A stretch of DNA of 7,619 nucleotides, taken from assembly GCA_002430075.1 (NCBI GenBank), contig DJBN01000013.1:1380-8998 (forward strand). Reading direction: 5' to 3'. The notes under the pieces are model-generated. The model was given only the letters and a program-made list of their open reading frames with translations, was not told where the DNA came from and did not search any database. This DNA comes from Actinobacteria bacterium UBA5975. GTDB taxonomy: Bacteria > Actinomycetota > Actinomycetes > Nanopelagicales > Nanopelagicaceae. Numbering within the stretch: position 1 is the first letter of the stretch; each line of letters begins with the position of its first letter. Positions 1 to 7,272 of the stretch are shown here, one piece after another. The position numbers and the translations under genes are program-made.

Positions 1-534
1 GAAGTTGAAGGCGGATATGAATTCGTAAATAAAGTAACTGGTGGTCGTATCCCTAAGGAGTACATCCCTTCCGTTGATGATGGTTGCCAACAGGCGCTAC
101 AAAATGGCCCACTTGCTGGCTATCCATTAACTGATGTACGAGTAACTCTTCTTGATGGCGCTTATCACGATGTTGACTCATCGGAGTTGGCCTTCAAGAT
201 TGCTGGTATCGCAGCATTTAAGGAAGCGGCAAAACTTGCCGGTCCGGTATTGCTAGAGCCATTGATGAGCGTTGAAGTCACCACTCCTGAAGATTTCATG
301 GGTGATGTCATCGGCGATCTCAATAGCCGTCGTGGACAAATTCAGTCCATGGATGAGCGAGCCGGTGCTCGCATCATAAAGTCGCTAGTTCCACTCTCGG
401 AGATGTTCGGCTATGTCGGAGATCTGCGCAGTAGAACTCAGGGCCGTGCGAGTTACAGCATGCAATTCGATTCCTATGCTGAAGTTCCAGCTGCGGTTTC
501 GAAAGAAATCATCGCGAAGATTCGCGGCGAGTAA
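1..534 (+). CDS. fusA: Elongation factor G, C-terminal part (5' truncated by window edge)
   Basis: This is the end of EF-G, the GTPase that moves tRNAs and mRNA through the ribosome after peptide-bond formation and acts in recycling with RRF. The frame is open from base 1 to the TAA at 532-534, giving 177 residues of a protein normally near 700. The GTPase domain and domains II-III lie upstream of the window. Visible here are the end of domain IV, with [14 protein letters not shown] at residues 11-24 and the tip loop [11 protein letters not shown] at 52-62, and then domain V ([20 protein letters not shown], then [14 protein letters not shown]). His56 lies 121 residues from the C-terminus, which by my count matches the conserved domain IV tip histidine (E. 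coli His583). It is followed 38 nt later by tuf, as in the str operon. An internal TTG at 187 is not the start, because conserved EF-G sequence continues upstream of it. Confidence 0.97.
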   Translation, partial: EVEGGYEFVNKVTGGRIPKEYIPSVDDGCQQALQNGPLAGYPLTDVRVTLLDGAYHDVDSSELAFKIAGIAAFKEAAKLAGPVLLEPLMSVEVTTPEDFMGDVIGDLNSRRGQIQSMDERAGARIIKSLVPLSEMFGYVGDLRSRTQGRASYSMQFDSYAEVPAAVSKEIIAKIRGE

Positions 535-558
535 GTCAAATCCAATAACGAAATAAAG

Positions 559-564
559 AAGGAG
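559..564 (+). promoter_or_regulatory. Shine-Dalgarno site of tuf
   Basis: AAGGAG lies 8 nt before the GTG at 573. It supports GTG as the true start of tuf, since no in-frame ATG lies near the conserved N-terminus. Confidence 0.8.
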
Positions 565-572
565 AAACCACA

Positions 573-1766
573 GTGGCAAAGGCAAAGTTCGAGCGGACAA
601 AGCCGCACGCAAACATTGGCACCATTGGTCACATCGACCACGGTAAGACCACTCTTACTGCTGCGATTTCCAAGGTGCTGCACGACAAATACCCAACCTT
701 AAATGAGGTAAGCGCATTCGATCAGATCGATAAGGCTCCAGAGGAGCGCGCTAGAGGTATAACCATTTCGATTGCACATATCGAATATCAGACAGAGAAG
801 CGTCACTACGCACACGTTGACTGTCCAGGCCATGCTGACTACATCAAGAATATGATCACTGGTGCAGCTCAGATGGATGGAGCAATTCTCGTTGTTGCTG
901 CAACAGATGGACCAATGCCACAGACCAAGGAGCACGTTCTCCTTGCTCGCCAAGTTGGCGTTCCATCAATTGTTGTCGCTCTTAATAAGTCTGACATGGT
1001 TGATGACGAGGACATCCTTGGTCTAGTTGAGGAAGAAGTCCGCGATCTACTAACTAAATATGAATTCCCAGGAAAAGACACTCCAATTGTTCGCGTCTCA
1101 GCACTTAAGGCTCTCGAAGGAGATGCTGCATGGGGCGAGAAGATCCTGGAACTTATGAATGCTGTTGATGATTTCATTCCTCAGCCAGTACGCGAAGTTG
1201 ATAAGCCATTCTTGATGCCAGTAGAAGATGTATTCACAATCACCGGTCGTGGAACTGTTGTAACTGGTCGTATCGAGCGCGGTATCGTCAAGGTCAACGA
1301 AGAAGTTGAAATCGTTGGTATCCGTCCAGATTCACAGAAGACCACAATCACCGGAGTTGAAATGTTCCGCAAGCTTCTTGATGAAGGTCAAGCTGGCGAA
1401 AACGTTGGTCTACTTCTTCGTGGTCTAAAGCGTGAAGATGTTGAGCGTGGACAGGTTGTTTGTAAGCCTGGCAGCGTGACACCACATACTGACTTTGAGG
1501 CATCTTCTTACATCCTTTCAAAGGATGAAGGCGGACGTCACACACCATTCTTTAACAACTACCGTCCTCAGTTCTACTTCCGCACAACGGATGTAACTGG
1601 CGTAGTAACACTTCCATCAGGAACCGAAATGGTTATGCCTGGTGATAACACTGCAATGACTGTGACTCTAATCCAGCCAGTTGCGATGGAAGAGGGTCTG
1701 CGTTTTGCTATCCGCGAAGGTGGACGCACAGTTGGCGCAGGTCGTGTAACAAAGATCGTTAAGTAA
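573..1766 (+). CDS. tuf: Elongation factor Tu (GTG start)
   Basis: EF-Tu binds GTP and aminoacyl-tRNA and delivers the tRNA to the ribosomal A site; it is a major cytoplasmic protein. The 397-residue product has full family length. The GTPase domain carries all G motifs: P-loop GHIDHGKT at residues 19-26, switch I RGITI at 61-65, DCPGH at 83-87 (His87 is the catalytic histidine equivalent), NKSD at 138-141 and SAL at 176-178. Domains II and III follow, with [13 protein letters not shown] in domain II and the usual [15 protein letters not shown] end. The wording [13 protein letters not shown] plus LHDKYP is typical of Actinobacteria. The start is GTG at 573 behind a good Shine-Dalgarno site. 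It lies 38 nt after fusA, so it is probably cotranscribed with it, and it is followed by a strong inverted repeat that may end or attenuate the str transcript. No key residue is missing. Confidence 0.99.
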   Translation: MAKAKFERTKPHANIGTIGHIDHGKTTLTAAISKVLHDKYPTLNEVSAFDQIDKAPEERARGITISIAHIEYQTEKRHYAHVDCPGHADYIKNMITGAAQMDGAILVVAATDGPMPQTKEHVLLARQVGVPSIVVALNKSDMVDDEDILGLVEEEVRDLLTKYEFPGKDTPIVRVSALKALEGDAAWGEKILELMNAVDDFIPQPVREVDKPFLMPVEDVFTITGRGTVVTGRIERGIVKVNEEVEIVGIRPDSQKTTITGVEMFRKLLDEGQAGENVGLLLRGLKREDVERGQVVCKPGSVTPHTDFEASSYILSKDEGGRHTPFFNNYRPQFYFRTTDVTGVVTLPSGTEMVMPGDNTAMTVTLIQPVAMEEGLRFAIREGGRTVGAGRVTKIVK

Positions 1767-1780
1767 AGAAAAAGAAGTAA

Positions 1781-1811
1781 TTAAATGGGGCGCGACAAGC
1801 GCCCCATTTAA
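1781..1811 (+). terminator. Perfect 13-bp hairpin between tuf and rpsJ, candidate terminator/attenuator without U-tract
   Basis: The left arm at 1781-1793 and the right arm at 1799-1811 are perfect reverse complements around the 5-nt loop GACAA. The stem has a GC-rich core (GGGGCGC/GCGCCCC) at the loop end and an A/T-rich base. It starts 14 nt after the tuf stop codon, the usual place for an intrinsic terminator. On the + strand the stem is followed by AACAAGAAG, so the canonical U-tract is absent. Actinobacteria are often described as using hairpins without U-tracts, so termination, partial read-through into the S10 cluster, or 3'-end protection of tuf mRNA are all possible. Which of these applies is inference. 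Confidence 0.65.
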
Positions 1812-1835
1812 AACAAGAAGCACTTAAGTAGAAGC

Positions 1836-1840
1836 GAGGG
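1836..1840 (+). promoter_or_regulatory. Shine-Dalgarno site deciding the rpsJ start
   Basis: GAGGG lies 7 nt before the ATG at 1848 but only 1 nt before the in-frame ATG at 1842. The spacing favours the second ATG. Confidence 0.7.
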
Positions 1841-1847
1841 AATGAAA

Positions 1848-2156
1848 ATGGCGGGACAGAAGATCCGCATCAGGCTCAAGGCCTATGACCATGAGGTGAT
1901 TGACTCTTCAGCGAAGAAAATCGTTGAAACAGTTGAGCGCACAGGGGCAACGGTCGCAGGCCCAGTTCCGCTGCCTACTGAGAAGAACACCTATTGCGTG
2001 ATTCGCTCACCACATAAATACAAAGATAGCCGCGAACATTTTGAGATGCGCACCCATAAGCGCCTAATCGACATCATCGATCCAACTCCTAAGACAGTTG
2101 ATTCCTTGATGCGTCTTGATCTTCCTGCTGGCGTCGATATTGAGATTAAGCTCTAA
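1848..2156 (+). CDS. rpsJ: 30S ribosomal protein S10 (NusE)
   Basis: S10 is a component of the 30S head and, as NusE, also takes part in transcription antitermination and links NusG-bound RNA polymerase to the ribosome. The 102-residue protein begins [19 protein letters not shown], the usual actinobacterial S10 start, and contains the long-loop signature [20 protein letters not shown] (residues 54-73). It ends in [12 protein letters not shown] chose ATG 1848 over the in-frame ATG 1842 (which would add Met-Lys) because of the Shine-Dalgarno spacing and because family members start MAGQKIR. This is the first gene of the S10 cluster, separated from tuf by an 81-nt gap containing a hairpin. No convincing promoter could be read in that gap, so transcription may arrive from the str genes. 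Confidence 0.98.
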   Translation: MAGQKIRIRLKAYDHEVIDSSAKKIVETVERTGATVAGPVPLPTEKNTYCVIRSPHKYKDSREHFEMRTHKRLIDIIDPTPKTVDSLMRLDLPAGVDIEIKL

Positions 2157-2172
2157 GGGGACCTCGAGAACT

Positions 2173-2865
2173 ATGACAACTACTCAATCAAAGGGCAGCG
2201 CCATCAAGGGAATCCTTGGCGTCAAGCTCGGCATGACTCAAGTCTTTGATGAAAATAACCAAACTATTCCAGTAACTGTTGTGCAGGCAGGCCCATGTGT
2301 TGTGACTCAGATCCGCACTCTGGAAAAAGATGGTTATGAAGCTGTGCAATTGGCATTTGGCGCAATTGATCCAAGAAAAGTTTCAAAGCCAAAATCTGGT
2401 CAATTTGCTAAAGCTGGAGTTACTCCAAGAAGGTATGTTGCAGAGCTAAGAACTGCTAGCGCCTCTTCATACACTGTGGGACAAGAAGTTAAGGCAGATA
2501 TTTTCACAGCTGGTGAGATCGTTGATGCGCAAGGAACATCTCTAGGTAAGGGATCTGCTGGTGTTATGAAGCGCCACAATTTCAGTGGTTTTGGCGATGG
2601 CCATGGCGTTGAGAGAAAGCACCGCACCTCAGGATCTATCGGTAACCGAACCACACCTGGACGCGTATTTAAAGGAAAGCGCATGATGGGTCGTATGGGC
2701 GTTGAGACCGTTACAGTTCAAAACTTAACTGTGCAAGCAGTTGATGTTGAGAAATCACTAATTCTTATCAAAGGCGCAATTCCAGGAAGAACTGGGGCGC
2801 AGGTCTTTATTCACTCAGCTTCAAAGAAGGCTCTTAGTGAAGTTATCAATAAGGCAGGTGCATAA
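2173..2865 (+). CDS. rplC: 50S ribosomal protein L3
   Basis: L3 is an early-assembling 50S protein that binds 23S rRNA and reaches toward the peptidyl transferase centre with a long loop. The 230-residue product carries the N-terminal signature [18 protein letters not shown] near residues 12-29 and the loop region [20 protein letters not shown] in the second half. The start is taken as ATG 2173, giving [13 protein letters not shown]. An open frame continues upstream to ATG 2116, but that would overlap the end of rpsJ and add 19 hydrophobic residues that do not belong to L3. AAGGGG at 2155-2160 is a somewhat distant Shine-Dalgarno site. The N-terminal lead before KGILG is several residues longer than in E. 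coli, as often in Actinobacteria. The gap after rpsJ is 16 nt. The glutamine methylated by PrmB in E. coli L3 has no counterpart here. Confidence 0.97.
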   Translation: MTTTQSKGSAIKGILGVKLGMTQVFDENNQTIPVTVVQAGPCVVTQIRTLEKDGYEAVQLAFGAIDPRKVSKPKSGQFAKAGVTPRRYVAELRTASASSYTVGQEVKADIFTAGEIVDAQGTSLGKGSAGVMKRHNFSGFGDGHGVERKHRTSGSIGNRTTPGRVFKGKRMMGRMGVETVTVQNLTVQAVDVEKSLILIKGAIPGRTGAQVFIHSASKKALSEVINKAGA

Positions 2866-2867
2866 AG

Positions 2868-3548
2868 ATGTCGTTATCGATTGAAATTAAAGATGCAAAA
2901 GGTACAAAGGCTGGAACCTTTGATCTTCCTGCAGAAATATTTGATGTCCAGGTAAATGTGCCGCTAATTCATCAAGTAGTTACAGCTCAGCTAAATGCAG
3001 CAAGAGCTGGAACTGCTAAGACAAAGAACCGCGGTGAGGTTCGCGGTGGTGGTAAGAAGCCTTTCAAGCAGAAGGGAACAGGAAGAGCTCGTCAGGGTTC
3101 AACTCGTTCTCCAAATCAGCGCCATGGTGGCGTTGCTCAAGGACCAGTTCCTCGTAAATACGATGAGCGCACTCCTAAGAAAATGATTAAGGCAGCACTT
3201 ACTGGAGTTCTCTCAGATCGTGCAAGAAATGAGCGAATCCATATCGTTTCAACAATTGTTGAGAGCGTTAATAGCAGAGCTGCTATCGCTGCAGTTCGCC
3301 AATTCTCTGATCGTCGCCGAGTACTTGTAGTTCTAGCTCATGGCGAAGAGGCCTCATGGCGCTCACTTCGCAATGAAGAAGATCTACATCTAATCCGTCA
3401 GGATCAGCTAAATGCCTACGATGTTGTAGTTGCTGATGACTTGGTATTTTCCAAAAAAGCTATCACTGACTTTGTTGCAGGTCCCGCCAAAGGCAAGAGC
3501 GTTACAGCTAGAGCCTTTGAATCAGAGCTAGAGGAGGCCTCAGCATGA
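2868..3548 (+). CDS. rplD: 50S ribosomal protein L4
   Basis: L4 is an early 23S rRNA binder whose extended loop lines the peptide exit tunnel together with L22. In E. coli it also represses its own operon, but whether it does so here cannot be judged because no E. coli-like leader is visible. The product has 226 residues. The exit-tunnel loop is clear: [20 protein letters not shown] from about residue 51, then [18 protein letters not shown] to about 88. The C-terminal part has the alpha/beta fold pattern ([29 protein letters not shown]). The ATG at 2868 follows the rplC stop after 2 nt, with a weak Shine-Dalgarno region (AGGCAGG) inside the end of rplC, so it is probably translationally coupled. 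It overlaps rplW by 4 nt. Confidence 0.98.
   Translation: MSLSIEIKDAKGTKAGTFDLPAEIFDVQVNVPLIHQVVTAQLNAARAGTAKTKNRGEVRGGGKKPFKQKGTGRARQGSTRSPNQRHGGVAQGPVPRKYDERTPKKMIKAALTGVLSDRARNERIHIVSTIVESVNSRAAIAAVRQFSDRRRVLVVLAHGEEASWRSLRNEEDLHLIRQDQLNAYDVVVADDLVFSKKAITDFVAGPAKGKSVTARAFESELEEASA
3531..3537 (+). promoter_or_regulatory. Shine-Dalgarno site of rplW inside rplD
   Basis: GAGGAGG lies 7 nt before the rplW ATG at 3545, within the last codons of rplD. It fixes the rplW start in the ATGA overlap. Confidence 0.85.
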
Positions 3549-3838
3549 GAGATCATCGCGAAGTTCTAATTGCACCTGTGGTTTCAGAGAAGTCATATGG
3601 AATGCTCGATGAGAATAAATACACCTTCATCGTCGCACCTGATGCCAATAAGACTGAGATCAAGATTGCTGTTGAGAAGATTTTCAAAGTTCGTGTTCTC
3701 AAAGTCAACACAATGAACCGTGAGGGCAAGAGCAAGATCACTCGTTATGGAGTTGGAAAGCGAAGCGATACTAAGCGCGCGATTGTGCAAATCGCAGCTG
3801 GAGATCGCATCGACATCTTTGGAGGCCCTGTCTCCTAG
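3545..3838 (+). CDS. rplW: 50S ribosomal protein L23
   Basis: L23 binds 23S rRNA domain III at the tunnel exit, where it docks trigger factor and the signal recognition particle. The 97-residue length is normal. Signatures are [11 protein letters not shown] near residues 8-18, [20 protein letters not shown] near 26-45, and [15 protein letters not shown] near 48-62. The ATG overlaps the rplD stop codon (ATGA) behind a strong Shine-Dalgarno site, so translation is probably coupled to L4. It ends with TAG at 3836-3838. The following 37-nt gap to rplB holds no hairpin or promoter I can support. Confidence 0.98.
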   Translation: MRDHREVLIAPVVSEKSYGMLDENKYTFIVAPDANKTEIKIAVEKIFKVRVLKVNTMNREGKSKITRYGVGKRSDTKRAIVQIAAGDRIDIFGGPVS

Positions 3839-3875
3839 TAATAGGCGATGGGATTAATAAGAAAAGGGATATGAC

Positions 3876-4709
3876 ATGGCACTTCGTAAGTTAAGACCGG
3901 TAACGCCGAGCTCTCGTGGCCAGAGCGTTTCCGACTTTGCTGAGATCACCCGATCTACTCCAGAGAAGTCACTTATTCGTCCGATTAACTCTCGCGGTGG
4001 TCGTAACGCCTCAGGCAAGATCACAACTCGCCACCAAGGCGGCGGACATAAGCGGGCATATCGCGTAATTGATTTCTTGCGTAATGATAAAGATGGCGTT
4101 CCTGCAGTAATTGCACAAATTGAATACGATCCAAATCGCTCTGCCCGCATTGCACTTGTGCACTTTGCTGATGGCGAGAAGCGCTACATCATCGCTCCTC
4201 TTGGCGTTGAGCAGGGAACAAAGATTGAAAATGGCCCAACTGCAGATATTAAGCCCGGCAATAACTTGCCGCTAAGAAATATTCCAGTTGGAACAATGAT
4301 TCATGCAATTGAAACTCGCCCAGGTGGGGGAGCAAGAATTGCAAGATCAGCTGGAGCATCTGTGCAGTTAGTTGCAAAAGATGGTCCATATGCCCAGCTC
4401 CGTATGCCATCTGGCGAGATTAGAAATGTTGATGTCAGATGCCGCGCCACAATCGGTGTTGTTGGTAATGCTGAGCAATCAAATATTAACCATGGAAAAG
4501 CAGGACGTATGCGCTGGAAAGGCCGTCGTCCAACAGTTCGTGGTGTTGTTATGAACCCAGTTGATCACCCTCATGGTGGTGGAGAAGGAAAGACCTCTGG
4601 AGGTCGCCATCCTGTTTCACCTTGGGGTAAACCTGAGGCTCGTACTCGTAAGAAAAAATCAAGTGATCAGTTAATTGTCCGCCGCCGTCCAGCTAATAAG
4701 AGCCGATAA
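3876..4709 (+). CDS. rplB: 50S ribosomal protein L2
   Basis: L2 is a highly conserved 50S protein needed for subunit association and close to the peptidyl transferase centre. The product has 277 residues, the usual length. The N-terminal region shows the RNA-binding segment [20 protein letters not shown] (residues 41-60), followed by YRVIDF. The C-terminal region has the universal motif [12 protein letters not shown], with the important histidine (E. coli His229) at about residue 231, then HPVSPWGKP and an Arg/Lys-rich end. The ATG at 3876 has AGGG at 3865-3868 with 7-nt spacing. An out-of-frame ATG at 3871 lies between them. It sits in the standard place between rplW and rpsS. Confidence 0.98.
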   Translation: MALRKLRPVTPSSRGQSVSDFAEITRSTPEKSLIRPINSRGGRNASGKITTRHQGGGHKRAYRVIDFLRNDKDGVPAVIAQIEYDPNRSARIALVHFADGEKRYIIAPLGVEQGTKIENGPTADIKPGNNLPLRNIPVGTMIHAIETRPGGGARIARSAGASVQLVAKDGPYAQLRMPSGEIRNVDVRCRATIGVVGNAEQSNINHGKAGRMRWKGRRPTVRGVVMNPVDHPHGGGEGKTSGGRHPVSPWGKPEARTRKKKSSDQLIVRRRPANKSR

Positions 4710-4725
4710 GGAGCCCTGAAACCAA

Positions 4726-5013
4726 ATGCCACGTAGTTTGAAGAAGGGTCCATTTGTGGATCTACACCTGGAAAAGAAGGTGGATGATCAGAATGCGAAG
4801 AACACCAAGACAGTTATTAAGACTTGGTCACGTCGCTCAATGATTACTCCATCAATGATTGGTCACACCATTGCAGTCCATGATGGACGCAAGCATGTTC
4901 CGGTCTATGTAACTGAGGCAATGATCGGTCATAAGCTCGGTGAGTTTGCCCCAACAAGAACATTTAGAGGACACGTCAGACAAGAAGATCGGACGGTGAA
5001 GCGTGCCGAGTAA
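4726..5013 (+). CDS. rpsS: 30S ribosomal protein S19
   Basis: S19 sits in the 30S head next to S13, contacts the A-site finger and helps form intersubunit bridges. The 95-residue protein starts [15 protein letters not shown] and contains the family signature [20 protein letters not shown] near residues 33-52, followed by [23 protein letters not shown]. The length is typical. AAGGAG at 4708-4713 overlaps the rplB stop region and lies 12 nt before the ATG, slightly far but the only good site. Its last 11 nt overlap the start of rplV in another frame. Confidence 0.98.
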   Translation: MPRSLKKGPFVDLHLEKKVDDQNAKNTKTVIKTWSRRSMITPSMIGHTIAVHDGRKHVPVYVTEAMIGHKLGEFAPTRTFRGHVRQEDRTVKRAE

Positions 5014-5536
5014 TACTCCATTAGTAGCTAGAGCATCACTTAGCTCAATTCGTGTAACTCCTCAGAAAGCTCGTCGCGTAGTAAATATGATCCGCGGCCA
5101 GAGAGCTGATGAAGCGTTAAGAATTGCTAAGTTCTCACCACAGATTGCGGTAAGTGAAGATCTCTACTCACTTCTTAACTCTGCTGTGGCAAATGCTAAG
5201 CAGAAGAATCCTGCAATTAGAGATGCCTCAGAGCTCTGGGTAACAGAGGCTCTAGTTGATGAGGGCATCACAATGAAGCGCTATCGCCCGCGCGCGCAGG
5301 GCCGTGGCTATCAGATCTTGAAGCGCTCTTCACAGATTTCAGTAGTTCTATCTGATGATAAGAATTATCGAAAGCCGACAAAAGAGCAGGCAAGAAAATT
5401 AGCAGCAGCATCTCTTGCAGCAGCTAGTGAAGTTGTCGCAGATGAAAAACCTGCAGCAGCTAAGAAGGCTCCGGTTAAAAAGGCTAGCGCCAAGAAGGCA
5501 GCAGCTAAGAAAACTACAGAGCAGGGGGCGAAGTAA
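5003..5536 (+). CDS. rplV: 50S ribosomal protein L22 with long Ala/Lys-rich C-terminal tail
   Basis: L22 binds all domains of 23S rRNA, and its beta-hairpin lines the peptide exit tunnel opposite L4. Residues 1-120 are the normal core: [17 protein letters not shown] at 17-33, [12 protein letters not shown] at 57-68, and the hairpin [19 protein letters not shown] at 88-106. Residues from about 125 to 177 form an extra tail rich in Ala and Lys ([17 protein letters not shown] at 154-170), making the protein well over the roughly 110 residues of E. coli L22. The start is GTG at 5003, inside the end of rpsS, because no other plausible in-frame start precedes the conserved core. The Shine-Dalgarno signal is weak, which suggests coupling to rpsS translation. 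Similar tails are known on actinobacterial L22; here it is inferred to be disordered and to bind RNA. Confidence 0.97.
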   Translation: MPSNTPLVARASLSSIRVTPQKARRVVNMIRGQRADEALRIAKFSPQIAVSEDLYSLLNSAVANAKQKNPAIRDASELWVTEALVDEGITMKRYRPRAQGRGYQILKRSSQISVVLSDDKNYRKPTKEQARKLAAASLAAASEVVADEKPAAAKKAPVKKASAKKAAAKKTTEQGAK

Positions 5537-6379
5537 ATGGGTCAAAAAATTAACCCTCATGGCTTCCGCCTAGGAATCACCACTGAGTACAAGTCTCGCT
5601 GGTATGCCGAGAAGCTTTATAAAGATTATGTAAAAGAAGATGTGATGATCCGTCGCATGATGGAGAAGAACATGGAGAGAGCTGGAGTATCTCGAATTGA
5701 AATCGAGCGTACTCGTGAGCGCGTCCGTATCGATCTTCATACCGCTCGTCCTGGAATTGTGATTGGACGTAGGGGAACTGAGGCAGATCGTCTCCGTCTT
5801 GATCTTGAGAAATTAACTGGAAAGCAAGTTCAGTTAAATATCTTGGAAGTTAAGAATCCTGAAATTGATGCCCAGCTTGTAGCGCGCGGTGTTGCAGAGC
5901 AATTAGCAGCTCGCGTCTCTTTCCGCCGGGCAATGCGTAAGGCAATGCAGACTGCATTTAGAGCAGGAGCAAAGGGTGTTCGTATCCAATGCGGTGGACG
6001 TCTTGGCGGGGCAGAGATGTCTCGCTCTGAGTTCTATCGCGAAGGTCGAGTTCCGCTTCATACGCTAAGAGCAGATATTGATTATGGCTTTGCAGAAGCG
6101 CACACCACATTTGGTCGCTTAGGTGTAAAGGTCTGGATCTATAAGGGCGAAGTTATCGCTTCAAGAACTGAGCGCGAAGCAGCAGCTCTTGCCCAAGTTC
6201 AAGCAGCTAAGGCTGAACGCGCACCAAAGCGTGCACCTCGCGCGCCAAAGGGCCAGGTAACAAAGACCTCCGTTGCAGAGCGAGCAAATGAAGCTGCTGC
6301 AGTTATCGAGAGCCAAGCCGCTCCCCAGGTTGATAGCGAAGTAAGCCCTGAAATTAAGAGCGAAGGAAGTGATGCGTAA
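5537..6379 (+). CDS. rpsC: 30S ribosomal protein S3 with long charged C-terminal tail
   Basis: S3 lies at the mRNA entry channel of the 30S subunit and with S4 and S5 contributes to mRNA unwinding. The product has 280 residues, against 233 in E. coli. It starts [20 protein letters not shown], carries the KH-type loop GRRG at residues 77-80, and the C-terminal domain motif [20 protein letters not shown] at 151-170, ending in [11 protein letters not shown] at 196-206. Residues 207-280 form an additional tail: first Ala/Glu/Arg rich and probably helical, then basic ([12 protein letters not shown] at 229-240), then acidic. The ATG directly follows the rplV stop with no gap, and a G-rich stretch at 5524-5528 acts as Shine-Dalgarno. 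The last base of its stop codon is shared with the rplP start. Confidence 0.98.
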   Translation: MGQKINPHGFRLGITTEYKSRWYAEKLYKDYVKEDVMIRRMMEKNMERAGVSRIEIERTRERVRIDLHTARPGIVIGRRGTEADRLRLDLEKLTGKQVQLNILEVKNPEIDAQLVARGVAEQLAARVSFRRAMRKAMQTAFRAGAKGVRIQCGGRLGGAEMSRSEFYREGRVPLHTLRADIDYGFAEAHTTFGRLGVKVWIYKGEVIASRTEREAAALAQVQAAKAERAPKRAPRAPKGQVTKTSVAERANEAAAVIESQAAPQVDSEVSPEIKSEGSDA

Positions 6380-6792
6380 TGTTAATTCCTCGTCGCGTTA
6401 AGCATCGCAAGCAACATCGTCCAAAGCGTTCTGGTAATGCTAAGGGCGGAACAGCGGTTGCATTCGGCGATTTTGGTCTGCAAGCAACTGAGGGTGGTTA
6501 TGTAACCAACCGTCAGATTGAAGCAGCTCGTATCGCAATGACTCGTCATATTAAGCGTGGTGGAAAGGTTTGGATCAATATCTATCCAGATCGCCCGCTA
6601 ACTAAGAAGCCTGCTGAAACCCGTATGGGTTCTGGTAAGGGATCTCCAGAATTCTGGATCGCAAATGTGAAACCAGGAAGAGTGTTATTTGAGATATCTG
6701 GTGTAACGCTAGATGTTGCAAAACAGGCGCTCTCTCGCGCAGCTCATAAACTCCCAGTCAAATCTCGCGTAGTAATTCGCGAGGAGGTATAG
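6379..6792 (+). CDS. rplP: 50S ribosomal protein L16
   Basis: L16 is a late-assembling 50S protein that contacts the A- and P-site tRNAs near the central protuberance. The 137-residue length is normal. Signatures are [15 protein letters not shown] at the N-terminus, FGDFGLQA near residues 29-36, the segment [14 protein letters not shown] at 82-95, and [12 protein letters not shown]. Arg82 aligns with the arginine hydroxylated in E. coli L16. The start is ATG 6379, overlapping the rpsC stop by one base, with AAGGA at 6363-6367 inside rpsC. The 3' end contains the strong Shine-Dalgarno site for rpmC just before the TAG stop. Confidence 0.98.
   Translation: MLIPRRVKHRKQHRPKRSGNAKGGTAVAFGDFGLQATEGGYVTNRQIEAARIAMTRHIKRGGKVWINIYPDRPLTKKPAETRMGSGKGSPEFWIANVKPGRVLFEISGVTLDVAKQALSRAAHKLPVKSRVVIREEV
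6781..6787 (+). promoter_or_regulatory. Strong Shine-Dalgarno site of rpmC inside rplP
   Basis: GAGGAGG lies 7 nt before the ATG at 6795 and overlaps the last codons of rplP. It decides the rpmC start at 6795 rather than the in-frame ATG at 6804. Confidence 0.85.
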
Positions 6793-6794
6793 CG

Positions 6795-7013
6795 ATGGCA
6801 AAGATGATCACTACTGAAGAACTTAGAGCTCTAAGCACTGAGGATCTTGCAGCAAAGTTAAAGGATGCAAAGGAAGAGTTATTTAACCTTCGTTTCCAAG
6901 CTGCAACAGGTCAACTTGAGAGCCATGGACGCCTAACAGCTGTCCGTAAAGAGATTGCCAAGATCTATACCGTTATTCGTGAACGCGAACTAGGAATTGG
7001 AGGAGCGGCATGA
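6795..7013 (+). CDS. rpmC: 50S ribosomal protein L29
   Basis: L29 is a small helical-hairpin protein next to L23 at the tunnel exit and forms part of the nascent-chain factor docking area. The 72-residue product shows the two-helix pattern and the family core [20 protein letters not shown] at residues 26-45, followed by [20 protein letters not shown]. The start at 6795 ([13 protein letters not shown]) is preferred over the ATG at 6804 because the Shine-Dalgarno site is ideally placed. It is 2 nt after rplP and overlaps rpsQ by 4 nt (ATGA), suggesting coupled translation. Confidence 0.97.
   Translation: MAKMITTEELRALSTEDLAAKLKDAKEELFNLRFQAATGQLESHGRLTAVRKEIAKIYTVIRERELGIGGAA
6999..7005 (+). 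promoter_or_regulatory. Shine-Dalgarno site of rpsQ inside rpmC
   Basis: GGAGGAG lies 4-6 nt before the rpsQ ATG at 7010, within the last codons of rpmC. It supports the ATGA overlap start. Confidence 0.8.
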
Positions 7014-7270
7014 GTGAGGATAGAAAGTTTCGCAAAACACGCGAAGGCGTAGTTGTTAGCGACAAGATGGATAAGACAGTGGTAGTAAAGGTCGAAGACC
7101 GCGCTGCTCATGGTCTCTACTCCAAAGTTATTACCAAGAACAAGAAGTTTAAGGCTCACGATGAAGAGAACACCGCCGGTGTTGGAGATCGCGTGCGCAT
7201 AATGGAAACCCGTCCACTTTCGGCAACTAAGCGTTGGCGTGTAGTGGAGATTATCGAGAAGGCTAAGTAA
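7010..7270 (+). CDS. rpsQ: 30S ribosomal protein S17
   Basis: S17 is an early-assembling OB-fold protein that binds the 5' domain of 16S rRNA. The 86-residue product has the core [20 protein letters not shown] near residues 11-30, [21 protein letters not shown] near 34-54, and the C-terminal motif [20 protein letters not shown] near 59-78. All are typical. It starts in an ATGA overlap with rpmC behind a strong Shine-Dalgarno site. It is the last gene of the classical S10 operon, but only 2 nt separate it from rplN, so the cluster continues directly into spc genes. Confidence 0.98.
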   Translation: MSEDRKFRKTREGVVVSDKMDKTVVVKVEDRAAHGLYSKVITKNKKFKAHDEENTAGVGDRVRIMETRPLSATKRWRVVEIIEKAK

Positions 7271-7272
7271 CC

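Noticed and set aside
869..1177. A 102-codon open frame on the - strand inside tuf, and other antisense frames at 385-612, 699-953, 2400-2684, 3854-4150 and 6965-7291.
   Set aside because: They lie opposite highly conserved genes, match no family I recognise, and have low-complexity Ser/Arg/Thr compositions typical of shadow frames.
1785..1811. A mini-ORF of 8 codons (ATG at 1785 to TAA at 1809-1811) lying exactly over the tuf-rpsJ hairpin, as a possible leader peptide.
   Set aside because: It is a by-product of the palindrome, has no good Shine-Dalgarno site, and its composition shows no regulatory codon run.
1767..1847. A promoter for the S10 cluster in the tuf-rpsJ gap.
   Set aside because: A/T-rich hexamers such as TAATTA and TTTAAA are present, but no -35/-10 pair with correct spacing could be read with confidence; most of the A/T belongs to the hairpin stem.
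2116..2172. An N-terminal extension of L3 starting at ATG 2116, with hydrophobic residues resembling a signal peptide.
   Set aside because: It is the rpsJ coding sequence read in another frame; L3 homologues start near the KGILG motif, so ATG 2173 is the sensible start.
3839..3875. The rplW-rplB gap as a possible terminator or promoter.
   Set aside because: Only 37 nt, no inverted repeat of note, and it holds the rplB Shine-Dalgarno site; nothing else can be supported.
5440..5520. The repetitive AAG/GCA codons of the L22 tail as a DNA-level tandem repeat or CRISPR-like array.
   Set aside because: The units are irregular, codon-phased and explained by the Ala/Lys protein tail; there are no spacers or constant repeats.
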